Under the pieces are notes generated by a model. It ran no database searches. It had not been told where the DNA came from and saw only the letters and a list, made by a program, of their open reading frames with translations. Position numbers and translations under genes: made by a program. DNA of 37,203 bases from an uncultured Tidjanibacter sp. (GTDB taxonomy: Bacteria > Bacteroidota > Bacteroidia > Bacteroidales > Rikenellaceae). The stretch is from assembly GCA_947852905.1 (NCBI GenBank), contig CANTVF010000011.1:1-37203 (forward strand). Direction: 5' to 3'. Below, in pieces: positions 27,562 through 35,861 of this stretch. Numbering within the stretch: the stretch's first letter is position 1; each line of letters opens with the position of its first letter.

Positions 27562-28080
27562 GTCGTATCCACGCCGATAAACTGCATGACATCGAATACG
27601 ATATGCCGCATAGATGCGACCTTACCCGCTTACGGCAAATAAGTTTCCGTTATGCGGGCGAGGCGCTTAATATTAGCGACCAACTGATTGACGGACGGAC
27701 AGTTCACATATTGCCCGTCCGTAACTTTGTCAGCAGATGACACGCATCACCGCAGACTGCCCTGATGCAACGGGATATATGGCAGGAACCGGGACAAACG
27801 CCTGTGCCGGCAGATCATAAACTATGACCGACAATATAGCGTGGGCACAACGGCATACGTCCGATCGTATTATAAGCATACACCGTAAGCGCTCGACACC
27901 GTACTAAGCGACATCATACAGTACCGGCAAGTCGCGGTCAGAACGGCACTGAGCAATTTCGACCGAAACGTATACGGCACTGTTTCCGAGTCCCGCCAAA
28001 TGCAAAGGTAAACAGAGCCGCTCCCACCCAACGCCGGTCTGCCATAGGGAACCGACACCAATGAAAAGAGTTTAAACCTA
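27562..28080. other. 519-bp non-coding interval
   Basis: I see no gene. An 8-bp stem with a 16-nt loop (27691-27698 with 27715-27722) is followed at once by TAACTTTG (27722-27729), a -7 match without a -33 partner. On the minus strand TACCTTTG (28010-28003) has a TTG 18 bp upstream, pointing left into a stretch with no open frame. Both could be chance. Confidence 0.45.
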
Positions 28081-28545
28081 GTGAACACCACGATAACCAT
28101 ATATACCGACGGAGCGGCACAGGGAAACCCCGGACGCGGAGGATATGGAGTAGTCCTCCTGTCGCCGCCTTTCAGAAAGGAACTCAGCGAGGGATTCCGT
28201 CTCACTACCAACAACAGAATGGAACTTCTCGCCGTCATAAAAGGGCTAGAAGCGCTCAAATACGACGGCTGCGACGTGACCGTATACTCCGACTCAAAAT
28301 ACGTAGTGGACGCCGTCGAGAAAAGATGGGTTTTCGGCTGGGAAAAAAAAGGTTTCAAGGACAAGAAAAACCCCGACCTCTGGCAACGTTTTCTGAAAGC
28401 ATACCGCCGCCACAACGTCAAATTCGTCTGGGTAAAAGGTCACGACGGCAATACCGAAAACGAACGGTGCGACCGGCTGGCCGTAGCAGCAGCCAACACC
28501 CCTCCCCTATCTGAGGATACCGGATATACGGCGGCAGACGCCTGA
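28081..28545 (+). CDS. rnhA: Ribonuclease HI
   Basis: RNase HI cuts the RNA strand of RNA-DNA hybrids, removing R-loops and primers. The 154-aa enzyme has the complete two-metal active site: Asp10 in [11 protein letters not shown], Glu48 in NRMELLA, Asp71 in YSDSKYVVD, His121 in VKGHDGN and Asp131 in CDRLA. The basic handle region ([15 protein letters not shown]) is present, so it is an E. coli-like HI enzyme. The start is GTG at 28081, four codons before the conserved TIYTDG strand, and no ATG alternative exists. No promoter box is visible immediately upstream. Confidence 0.95.
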   Translation: MNTTITIYTDGAAQGNPGRGGYGVVLLSPPFRKELSEGFRLTTNNRMELLAVIKGLEALKYDGCDVTVYSDSKYVVDAVEKRWVFGWEKKGFKDKKNPDLWQRFLKAYRRHNVKFVWVKGHDGNTENERCDRLAVAAANTPPLSEDTGYTAADA

Positions 28546-29111
28546 TTACATACGATCGGCCACCTGACTACGCAACCGAAGAAAACTCTCCACCACACTG
28601 CCCATTCCGATAAATCGAAGCTGCCAGACAACGACAAGATACCGCAATCATGCACAGTGCATACGCCCAAGTGCCAATAGCATGATCTACAGCCGACACT
28701 CACATAAACTTGACACGGCACAGTCTGCCGTTGTCGCCCCACTTCTCCAAAAGTTTCCAACATACGGAAATGTAAAATGCCGCAAGGCAATGGCCGGAAT
28801 ACGTAAATCGCGGCACCGAAAACTCCGGACACGGCGAATGCATCCCGCACACGAAAATGGACGCATTCATACTACAGTGACGTATTCACACATATACACT
28901 CCTCCCCCATATTATCTGCCGACAGGAATATTTCATGACACCGTCCTCCCATCGGACGGTATCATTTACGATGCAACCTCCGCCACGACCATATCCGAAT
29001 ACCCTTGTTTCCCGAAAACACGCCGCAGCTATGCAACACAGGACTATCCAAACGAATAATTCGAGTGCTATATAACTCCGTCCGGGAATGACAAGGTAAC
29101 GTTACGGGATT
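28546..29111. other. 566-bp non-coding interval
   Basis: Nothing protein-like was found on either strand. One hairpin is visible (ACCGTCC/GGACGGT, 28940-28946 with 28954-28960) without a T-tract. The interval ends in the promoter of the EamA gene. Confidence 0.45.
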
Positions 29112-29119
29112 TATCTTTG
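29112..29119 (+). promoter_or_regulatory. -7 promoter box of the EamA transporter gene
   Basis: TATCTTTG matches TAnnTTTG and ends 21 bp before the ATG at 29141. An in-frame TTG at 29117 lies inside the box, so the ATG is the better start. Confidence 0.62.
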
Positions 29120-29140
29120 CGGACAAATCCGAAACGACAT

Positions 29141-30133
29141 ATGGATAAGACCGGTTGGAAAGGACACGTCTCCATGCTGGGGGCGAACGTCATGTGGGGA
29201 CTGATGTCTCCCGCAGCCAAGCTCGTAATGGCCGGCGGCATAGTCACACCGCTGGTACTGACCGACCTGCGCATATTCGGAGCCATGGTGCTTTTCTGGA
29301 TAGCATCGCTCTTCCGCAAACAGGAACGGGTATGCCCTAAAGACATGGCCAAACTCTTCATAGCGTCACTGCTCGCCATAGTATTCAATCAGGGAAGTTT
29401 CATTTTCGGCGTCAGATTGACGTCGCCGGCCGACGCCTCCATAATAACCACGAGCATGCCTCTGTGGGCTATGGTGTTGGCCGCCGTTTTCCTCAAGGAA
29501 CCGATCACTGGTAAAAAAGTTCTCGGAATAGCCGCCGGAGCCGGAGGTGCCCTGCTGCTTATCATAGGCGGCTCACACCCCGACACCGCCTCAACGACGG
29601 GCAACACATACATATGGGGCGATCTGCTCGTCCTCATGGCACAACTGAGTTACGCCATGTACATAGTGCTGTTCAAAAATTTCGTTACGAAATACTCCGT
29701 CGTGACGATCATGAAATGGATGTTCACCTACGCGTTCGTCTGCACGCTGCCTTTCTCGTACAAAAGCATAGCCGCGACCGACTGGAACGGTATCGGATGG
29801 AATACGGCTGGCGCCATTGCATTCATAGTGGTCGGAGCAACGTTCTTCAGCTACATGCTCGTAGTGGCCGGCCAGAAAAGATTACGCCCGACGGTAGCCG
29901 GCATGTACAACTATGTACAACCTGTGGTAGCAAGCATCGTGGCCATAAGCCTCGGCATGGATTCCTTCAGCGCGGTAAAAGCAGCTGCCGTGATACTTAT
30001 ATTCGGAGGTGTCTATCTCGTCACTACTAGCCGCAGCAAGGCGGATATGGACGCCGAGACCGAACGGCAACAGACATCGCACCAAAAGCCAATACGAGAT
30101 TTACGGAATACCGGACGATCCGCCCCGGAATAA
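29141..30133 (+). CDS. EamA/DMT-family transporter
   Basis: The 330-aa inner-membrane protein has about ten hydrophobic helices in two EamA repeats. The first half begins MLGANVMWGLMSPAAKL, and the second includes GDLLVLMAQLSYAMYIV and ends GGVYLVTTSR. Members export amino acids, nucleotide precursors or drugs; nothing here fixes the substrate. The last 25 residues are a charged cytoplasmic tail. It has its own promoter and is followed by the convergently oriented SRP RNA gene on the other strand. Confidence 0.9.
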   Translation: MDKTGWKGHVSMLGANVMWGLMSPAAKLVMAGGIVTPLVLTDLRIFGAMVLFWIASLFRKQERVCPKDMAKLFIASLLAIVFNQGSFIFGVRLTSPADASIITTSMPLWAMVLAAVFLKEPITGKKVLGIAAGAGGALLLIIGGSHPDTASTTGNTYIWGDLLVLMAQLSYAMYIVLFKNFVTKYSVVTIMKWMFTYAFVCTLPFSYKSIAATDWNGIGWNTAGAIAFIVVGATFFSYMLVVAGQKRLRPTVAGMYNYVQPVVASIVAISLGMDSFSAVKAAAVILIFGGVYLVTTSRSKADMDAETERQQTSHQKPIRDLRNTGRSAPE

Positions 30134-30278
30134 CCGATTAGGACAACTAAAACCACTCGAAAAGGAAACCTGAAAAGAAACGTTCCGTGCAACTGCGAAA
30201 CACAGGTTACTGCACCACTCAAACGACTGATATTATGACATATAACTCCGCATCATATGCCGACAGAATACGAAAAAA

Positions 30279-30374
30279 GGGTAAGCTACTTATATCGCAC
30301 CGCTACAACCGCCTACCCTTGCTCGCTTCCACGCCTGGGGGATTCAGCAGGAGCTGGTCGTATAAGACTTACCC
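30279..30374 (-). ncRNA. ffs: Signal recognition particle RNA (4.5S type)
   Basis: The minus-strand transcript folds into one long hairpin. GGGTAAG (30374-30368) pairs with CTTACCC (30285-30279), then CTTATA with TATAAG and further helices. The tip is a textbook SRP domain IV: CAGG, a CGU/GCG helix closed by a GGAA tetraloop (30330-30327), and AGCA opposite. This is the site that binds the Ffh M domain. It lacks an Alu domain, so it is the short bacterial form of about 96 nt. Right after the 3' end come CCTTTTTTC, so the terminal stem probably doubles as the terminator. A consensus promoter lies 5 bp before the 5' end. With Ffh and FtsY it targets membrane proteins co-translationally. Confidence 0.95.
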
Positions 30375-30378
30375 GGCA

Positions 30379-30410
30379 CAAAGATACATAAAAATTTTAT
30401 AGTTTTGCAA
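30379..30410 (-). promoter_or_regulatory. Promoter of the SRP RNA gene
   Basis: On the minus strand TTG (30410-30408), a 21-bp spacer and TATCTTTG (30386-30379) precede the RNA 5' end at about 30374. It physically overlaps the mltG -7 box at 30400-30407. Confidence 0.85.
30400..30407 (+). promoter_or_regulatory. -7 promoter box of mltG
   Basis: TAGTTTTG matches TAnnTTTG, 29 bp before the mltG ATG. It lies inside the spacer of the SRP RNA promoter on the other strand, so the two divergent promoters overlap. Confidence 0.58.
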
Positions 30411-30436
30411 CAAATACTAATCCGCAACTAAAAACA

Positions 30437-31480
30437 ATGCCCGACAACACATCACGACGCAACAAACGTCTCTCCATAACGCTGACCGTCACGGCCGCCG
30501 CAGCCATACTCGTCATCGCAGGCACCATAACCGCAAGCACGCTGCTATGCAGCATCACCGACCGCAACAGCATCCTATACGTACCTGAAGGCACCGATTT
30601 CGGAACGCTCGTCGATTCGCTCTCTTCGGGTGGCAAGATAACCAATCCTGCGCGTTTCGCGAAAGTCGCCCGCATGATGAAAGTCGACGAAAAGGTACGG
30701 CCGGGACGTTACGAGCTACGCACAGGAATGAATGCGAAAGAAATCGCGGGAATGCTTCGCGCAGGCAACCAACGCCCCTTACGGGTAACGTTCAACAACA
30801 TACGCACGATGCCGCAACTGGCCGGAACGCTCGGCAGGCAACTAATGGCCGACTCCGCAGCATTCGCTTCGCTACTGTCAAATGATTCGGTAGCCGCGGC
30901 ATACGGATTCACCCGCGCCGAATTCATAGGCATGTTCATTCCCGACACCTACGAATTTTACTGGACCGTAACGCCGGAAAAGTTCGTCGAACGCATGCAC
31001 TCCGAATACGAACGTTTCTGGAATGCCGACAGGCTCGCACGCCTGCAACGTACCGGTCTCACAACAAAAGAGGTATCTACGCTCGCCTCGATTATAGACG
31101 AAGAGACCATACGCACCGGCGAGATGCCAGTCATAGCAGGCGTATATATCAACCGTCTTAAACGTGGCATGCCGTTGCAGGCCGATCCGACGGTAAAATT
31201 CGCTACAGGGGACTTCTCGCTGCGACGTATACTGTACAAACATCTCGACATAGATTCGCCGTACAACACCTACAAACATGCCGGACTACCCCCCGGCCCT
31301 ATACGGATGCCATCGATAGCGGCGATAGACGCCGTACTCGATTACAAGGAACACGACTATCTTTATTTCTGCGCCAAGCCCGATTTCTCCGGTTATCACG
31401 TTTTCGCACGCACGCTGTCGGAACACACGAACAACGCCCGCGCCTACTCGGCAGCGCTCAACAAAGCAGGAATAAGATAA
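30437..31480 (+). CDS. mltG: Endolytic murein transglycosylase MltG
   Basis: MltG cleaves nascent glycan strands and so sets their length during cell-wall synthesis. The 347-aa protein has a short cytoplasmic N-terminus, one membrane anchor (about residues 13-40), a LysM-like subdomain with VPEGTDFGTLVDSL, and the YceG catalytic domain. The catalytic Glu, equivalent to E. coli Glu218, is Glu223 in LASIIDEET, followed by VYINRLKRGMPLQADPTV and LPPGPIRMPS. Length and motifs are normal for the family. Its promoter overlaps that of the SRP RNA gene, and a perfect 38-bp palindrome follows the stop codon. Confidence 0.95.
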   Translation: MPDNTSRRNKRLSITLTVTAAAAILVIAGTITASTLLCSITDRNSILYVPEGTDFGTLVDSLSSGGKITNPARFAKVARMMKVDEKVRPGRYELRTGMNAKEIAGMLRAGNQRPLRVTFNNIRTMPQLAGTLGRQLMADSAAFASLLSNDSVAAAYGFTRAEFIGMFIPDTYEFYWTVTPEKFVERMHSEYERFWNADRLARLQRTGLTTKEVSTLASIIDEETIRTGEMPVIAGVYINRLKRGMPLQADPTVKFATGDFSLRRILYKHLDIDSPYNTYKHAGLPPGPIRMPSIAAIDAVLDYKEHDYLYFCAKPDFSGYHVFARTLSEHTNNARAYSAALNKAGIR

Positions 31481-31491
31481 AAGGCTTCATA

Positions 31492-31529
31492 CAGATTGCG
31501 CATTGCGGCATGCCGCAATGCGCAATCTG
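31492..31529. repeat. Perfect 38-bp palindrome after mltG
   Basis: The two 19-bp halves (31492-31510 and 31511-31529) are exact reverse complements with no central spacer, beginning CAGATTGCGC. It starts 11 bp after the mltG stop. No T-run follows on either strand. It could still stop or stabilise the transcript, or form a cruciform. Confidence 0.9.
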
Positions 31530-31767
31530 CGATATATGTTTCTCCACTCATTCCAACACATCACGCACAGGCTGTCCTTGAATAACACAGGCCGCAAACC
31601 ATAAACGCCACACAATATGCGGATGCTATCAGCACTGCCTCAATAAAGCAGGACACGTTCATCCGCATCAACGACAGCAACACACCCACCCGGCACATAA
31701 CACCTCTCCGGATCGTAATACAATACCGTGTGCCTAACAGCCGGCAACCGATACATACCCATTGCAC
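31530..31767. other. Non-coding interval
   Basis: No open frame, repeat or RNA structure stands out between the palindrome and the intergenic element. Confidence 0.4.
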
Positions 31768-31814
31768 AAAAAAAGTGGTTGCGTTAAAACTTGGCGTTTT
31801 GACGCGACCACTTT
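31768..31814 (-). terminator. Intrinsic terminator at the end of element B, downstream of typA
   Basis: On the minus strand AAAGTGGT...GCGT...AAAAC pairs with GTTTT...ACGC...ACCACTTT around a short loop, then runs into a seven-T tract. It lies about 180 bp after the typA stop and probably ends that transcript or the element's own. Confidence 0.82.
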
Positions 31815-31940
31815 AAAGTATGTGAGAACGGGTAACCTGCAAGTCCGTGAATATGAGAGCGACAGAAGTTTCAAGATAAATGCCTTGGTCCGAATCACGA
31901 TAAAAACGCAGCGGATTTGCCCGTTATGACACACCGCCAA
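31768..31940 (-). repeat. Dispersed intergenic element, copy B (candidate small RNA)
   Basis: This copy aligns with 1655-1802, and its right-hand 20 bp (31919-31938) recur exactly at 88-107. Read on the minus strand it starts just after a -7 box (31945-31938) and ends in a strong terminator (31814-31768). That gives a possible transcript of about 160 nt. It has no conserved open frame. The function is unknown: it could be a small RNA family, a relic of a mobile element, or a 3' UTR module of typA. Confidence 0.7.
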
Positions 31941-31945
31941 AAATA
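31938..31945 (-). promoter_or_regulatory. Possible -7 box for element B
   Basis: TATTTTTG on the minus strand matches TAnnTTTG at the edge of the element, predicting a start near 31931. The nearest upstream TTG leaves a 12-bp spacer, too short, so support is partial. Confidence 0.4.
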
Positions 31946-31992
31946 ATCGTAACCTGACAATCCGTCACACCCACGACAGGACGCCAACTCCT

Positions 31993-33792
31993 TTATTTTG
32001 CGGCACGCTTACGTTCCGTTTCGTCGAGCAGTATCTTACGCAGACGCATGGCTTTAGGCGTCACCTCCACATACTCGTCCTCCTTGATATATTCGAGCGC
32101 CTCTTCGAGCGAGAATATTACCGCCGGAGCTATGTTCATCTTCTCGTCGGATCCACTCGCACGCATATTGGTCAACTTCTTGGATTTCGTCAGATTGATC
32201 GTTATATCGCCCTCGCGCGTACTTTCGCCGACCACCTGTCCGCAATATATCTCGTCGCCGGGCGATACGAAAAACCGCCCCCTGTCCTGAAGTTTATTGA
32301 TCGCATAAGCATATGCCTGACCGGTCTCCATGGCAATCAACGAGCCGTTGGTCCTCATCTCTATCTCGCCCTTGTAAGGCTCGAACCCTTTCAACCTGTG
32401 AGCCATGACGGCTTCGCCTGCCGTTGCGGTCAACAGGTTGCTTCGCAATCCTATGATACCGCGCGAAGGTATGTCGAACTCGAGTTTCGTCCGCCCCCGG
32501 TCGGAATTCATGTTGACAAGCGCCCCTTTGCGCTTCGTCGTCATCTCTATGGCTTTACCGGCATATTCGTCCGGCACGTCTATGGTCAGTTCCTCGACAG
32601 GCTCGCACTTTTTGCCGTCGATCTCCTTGATTATGACCTTGGGCTGCCCCACCTGAAGCTCGTATCCCTCACGACGCATGGTCTCTATCAACACCGACAG
32701 GTGAAGCACGCCGCGACCGTATACGACGAAGCTGTCCGCCGTAGCTCCGGGTTGCACACGCAGGGCGAGATTTTTCTCCAGCTCGCGGTCGAGACGTTCC
32801 TTTATATGACGCGAAGTCACATATTTGCCGTCCCTACCGAAGAAAGGCGAATCATTGATCGTAAAGAGCATGCTCATCGTAGGCTCGTCTATGGCTATCG
32901 GATCGAGCGGCTCTGGATTTTCATAGTCGCATATGGTATCGCCGATCTCGAATCCCTCCACACCTACTATGGCGCAGATCTCTCCGCACGGCACCTCTTC
33001 GGCCTTAGCCTTCCCCAGCCCCTCGAAAGTCATCAGGTCCTTGATCTTGGTCTTCACCATCGTCACTCCGTCACGCTTGGCGAGCGTCACATTCATACCG
33101 GCTCTCAGCGTTCCGCGCGTCACCTTGCCGACGGCAATACGTCCCACATAGGGAGAGTATTCCAACGACGTTATCAGCATCTGCGGAGTGCCTTCCACGA
33201 CGGCAGGCTCCGGAATATCGTCTATTATAGCATCCAGCAACGGCGTGATCGAATCCGTTCGCTCATTGAGTTTATGCGACATCCAGCCCTGTTTGGCACT
33301 GCCGTATATGGTACGGTAATCGAGCTGGTCGTCGTTGGCGTTGAGCGATATCATCAGATCGAAGACCTGCTCGTTAACGAATTCCGGACGGCAGTTGGGC
33401 TTGTCCACCTTGTTTATGACCACTATGGGTTTCTTGCCGAGGGCGAGTGCCTTCTGCAACACGAAACGCGTCTGAGGCATCGTTCCCTCGAACGCATCGA
33501 CCAACAGCAAAACACCGTCGGCCATATTCAGCACCCTTTCGACCTCGCCTCCGAAATCGGAGTGTCCGGGCGTATCTATTATATTGATCTTGTAATCCTT
33601 ATATATGACGGAGACGTTCTTGGAAAGAATCGTGATGCCCCTCTCGCGTTCAAGATCGTTGTTGTCGAGAATAAGCTCCCCACCCGACGAATTGTTACGG
33701 AGCAGGTGCCCCTGAAGTATCATCTTATCCACCAGAGTAGTCTTTCCGTGGTCTACGTGTGCGATAATTGCGATGTTGCGAAGTTTACGCAT
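31993..33792 (-). CDS. typA: Ribosome-associated GTPase TypA/BipA
   Basis: TypA is a translational GTPase related to EF-G that binds the ribosome and aids 50S assembly, especially under cold or other stress. The 599-aa protein has G1 [10 protein letters not shown] (residues 11-20), the switch [21 protein letters not shown] (G4), domain II, EF-G-like domains III and V, and the TypA-specific C-terminal domain ([19 protein letters not shown]). Length is normal. It is monocistronic in appearance, with a -7 box at 33892-33885, a leader of about 85 nt with a stable hairpin at its 5' end, and a terminator at 31814-31768. Confidence 0.97.
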   Translation of the reverse strand: MRKLRNIAIIAHVDHGKTTLVDKMILQGHLLRNNSSGGELILDNNDLERERGITILSKNVSVIYKDYKINIIDTPGHSDFGGEVERVLNMADGVLLLVDAFEGTMPQTRFVLQKALALGKKPIVVINKVDKPNCRPEFVNEQVFDLMISLNANDDQLDYRTIYGSAKQGWMSHKLNERTDSITPLLDAIIDDIPEPAVVEGTPQMLITSLEYSPYVGRIAVGKVTRGTLRAGMNVTLAKRDGVTMVKTKIKDLMTFEGLGKAKAEEVPCGEICAIVGVEGFEIGDTICDYENPEPLDPIAIDEPTMSMLFTINDSPFFGRDGKYVTSRHIKERLDRELEKNLALRVQPGATADSFVVYGRGVLHLSVLIETMRREGYELQVGQPKVIIKEIDGKKCEPVEELTIDVPDEYAGKAIEMTTKRKGALVNMNSDRGRTKLEFDIPSRGIIGLRSNLLTATAGEAVMAHRLKGFEPYKGEIEMRTNGSLIAMETGQAYAYAINKLQDRGRFFVSPGDEIYCGQVVGESTREGDITINLTKSKKLTNMRASGSDEKMNIAPAVIFSLEEALEYIKEDEYVEVTPKAMRLRKILLDETERKRAAK

Positions 33793-33855
33793 CTGAATCC
33801 TCCGTTATAAGCCGGAAACCGATCCGGCAAACCTTTAATTATTAAACAGATAAAT

Positions 33856-33874
33856 CCCGCAGAAATTCTGCGGG
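33856..33874 (-). promoter_or_regulatory. Hairpin at the 5' end of the typA leader
   Basis: CCCGCAGA and TCTGCGGG (8 bp, 3-nt loop) would form at about nucleotides 4-23 of the typA transcript. On the same strand it could instead be the terminator of the upstream permease gene, although only ATTTATCTG follows it. Confidence 0.5.
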
Positions 33875-33884
33875 GATTAAGTTG

Positions 33885-33892
33885 CAAATTTA
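33885..33892 (-). promoter_or_regulatory. -7 promoter box of typA
   Basis: TAAATTTG on the minus strand (33892-33885) matches TAnnTTTG, about 93 bp before the ATG. No TTG is present at the -33 distance. Confidence 0.52.
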
Positions 33893-34026
33893 AAAATAAT
33901 TCGTGAGATTATTACTCGATCGACTTATTTTACGTGTGCCGCCACATACAGTCGCATCCAAGCCGCCTGTCCCGTTCCACACCGGCTCACACCCGGAACG
34001 TACTCCGGCACGGGCGCCACCGCGCG

Positions 34027-35121
34027 TCATATCTTCTCGGTCAGCTTCCGCACCAATTTGAAATTGGTGAAAAACTCCTTGCCTATAACCCTCAATACGG
34101 TATATGTAGGTATGGCGAGCAGCATACCCACGACGCCGGCGAACTGTCCTGCCATGAGAATCACGATGAATATCTCCAGCGGGTGAGCGTTGACACTGTT
34201 GGAGTACAACAGCGGCTGAAGGATAAAATTGTCTATCAACTGGGCTGCAAGAATCGTTGCGGCGAGCGATATGGCCACGAAAGTAATCGACATGCCCGGT
34301 CCGACGAATGCCATGCTCACCAGAAGGCTGATACCGAAACCGAGCCACGGCCCCACATACGGTATCACGTTCAAAACACCCACTATCAACCCTATGAAAA
34401 AGGCATTATGCGGCACGAATCCGCAAAATATCAACGATATGGACACGAGCAGCATCATGATCGTCGATTCGCACAGTATGCCGAGGAAGTAACGTGTCAG
34501 CAGCGACGTCACGGACCCCATGGCGCGCTTTATATTCTCCTCGTATTTCGTCGGCGTCACAGCCAGCAATATGCGCAGGAACATGTCGTCGTCCTTAAGA
34601 AAGAAGAACGTAATGAACGTTATCGAGAACAGAGCTATGACGGCATTGGCCACACCCGACACTATGGAGCCGAGAAAATTATTCAGCTTGTCTGGATTGA
34701 AAAATCTGTCGATATAATCGTTTATCGTATCCGAAATGGAAATGGCCGACACATTTATCGAGAAATATTCGTCCATGAATGCCTGAAACCGGGCGATAGG
34801 CTCCTTGAAAGAGGGCATAATGTGCGAGAAATCGACCTGAGCGAGCGCCGTCAACTTGTCGAATATGAGCGGAATGAATATGGCGAAGAACGCCACGCCT
34901 ACACCCCATATGACCAGCAGGGTAACGAGAGAGGCGAGCCAGTCGGGAACGGTACGCCCCTTGACACTCACCCTTTTCATCAACCGGACGAGCGGACGCC
35001 CGACGATAGCGAGGACGGCCGATATTATTATATAGCCGACGATACTGCGGAAATACCACGCCAAGACCAGCCCGACGATCGTAGCCAATACACCGATAAG
35101 GTATTTCGGAACTCTGTTCAC
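34027..35121 (-). CDS. AI-2E/PerM-family inner-membrane permease
   Basis: The 364-aa protein has the AI-2E transporter family pattern: two N-terminal helix pairs, an extended soluble segment (about residues 95-160), then a helix-rich C-terminal half with the conserved PYVGPWLGFGISLL and AQLIDNFILQPLLYS segments. Family members have been linked to autoinducer-2 export or Na+/H+ antiport; the substrate here is not evident. It begins 7 bp after the psd stop, so it is almost certainly co-transcribed with cdsA and psd. The following typA gene has its own promoter. Confidence 0.92.
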   Translation of the reverse strand: MNRVPKYLIGVLATIVGLVLAWYFRSIVGYIIISAVLAIVGRPLVRLMKRVSVKGRTVPDWLASLVTLLVIWGVGVAFFAIFIPLIFDKLTALAQVDFSHIMPSFKEPIARFQAFMDEYFSINVSAISISDTINDYIDRFFNPDKLNNFLGSIVSGVANAVIALFSITFITFFFLKDDDMFLRILLAVTPTKYEENIKRAMGSVTSLLTRYFLGILCESTIMMLLVSISLIFCGFVPHNAFFIGLIVGVLNVIPYVGPWLGFGISLLVSMAFVGPGMSITFVAISLAATILAAQLIDNFILQPLLYSNSVNAHPLEIFIVILMAGQFAGVVGMLLAIPTYTVLRVIGKEFFTNFKLVRKLTEKI

Positions 35122-35128
35122 CGCACTC

Positions 35129-35812
35129 TCATCTTTTAAGCCTTGCCAGAGGCGTCATGCTGCCGCACACCTTGTCTCCCAGCGCCACCAGCACTTCGCT
35201 TCCCAACGGAATGAATATATCTATTCTCGATCCGAACTTAATGAATCCGTATTTGTCGTTCTGCCGCACTTCGTGCCCCACCTCGGCATAATTCACTATG
35301 CGCCGCGCCACGAGACCGGCTATCTGGCGAAACATTATCTCCTCATGGCCGGTATCCACGACCGTAGTGGTACGCTCGTTCTCCTCGGACGACTTCGGAT
35401 GCCATGCCACGAAAAAACGACCGGGATGATAATTACGGTAAACTACACGCCCGCCGACCGGATACCAGTTTACATGTACGTTCGTAATGGACATGAATAC
35501 GGAAATCTGTATGCAACGGCGCTTGAGATATTCGCCTTCGTATACCTCCTCGATAACGACCACCTTGCCGTCAGCGCTCGAAAACACCGTATCAGGATCC
35601 TCGTAACGAGCCCTTCCGGTAGGCTCACGGAAAAAGAAAACCGTTCCGGCGAAAAGCCCCCAAAGCAATACTGTCACCATCCAGAACAACCACAAGGGCG
35701 CACCTGCAAAGAACACGACGGCCGTCAGCGCCACCACTGCGACCAAAGTACATATTATTATGGAATATCCCTCTCTGGCTAATTTCATCGCTACGAAAAA
35801 TTCGTTCGGCAT
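35129..35812 (-). CDS. psd: Phosphatidylserine decarboxylase (short type)
   Basis: Psd makes phosphatidylethanolamine from phosphatidylserine at the inner membrane. The 227-aa proenzyme has two N-terminal membrane helices (about residues 16-36 and 38-60) and the FFREP segment. SVFMSITNVHVNWYP carries the conserved His. The self-cleavage motif LGS (203-205, IPLGSEVLV) yields the pyruvoyl alpha chain. I chose the ATG at 35812: the frame is open to an ATG at 35896, but the extra 28 residues are Arg-rich and would overlap cdsA. ATG 35788 is also possible. It follows cdsA by 49 bp and precedes the permease by 7 bp. Confidence 0.94.
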   Translation of the reverse strand: MPNEFFVAMKLAREGYSIIICTLVAVVALTAVVFFAGAPLWLFWMVTVLLWGLFAGTVFFFREPTGRARYEDPDTVFSSADGKVVVIEEVYEGEYLKRRCIQISVFMSITNVHVNWYPVGGRVVYRNYHPGRFFVAWHPKSSEENERTTTVVDTGHEEIMFRQIAGLVARRIVNYAEVGHEVRQNDKYGFIKFGSRIDIFIPLGSEVLVALGDKVCGSMTPLARLKR

Positions 35813-35861
35813 AGGACGTTCGGCACCGCACACTCGGTATCTTCCGCGTAGCCGAAGCCGC

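Noticed and set aside
32398-33810. 470-codon open frame on the plus strand
   Set aside because: It is the antisense shadow of typA, with a composition rich in His, Arg and Tyr and no family features.
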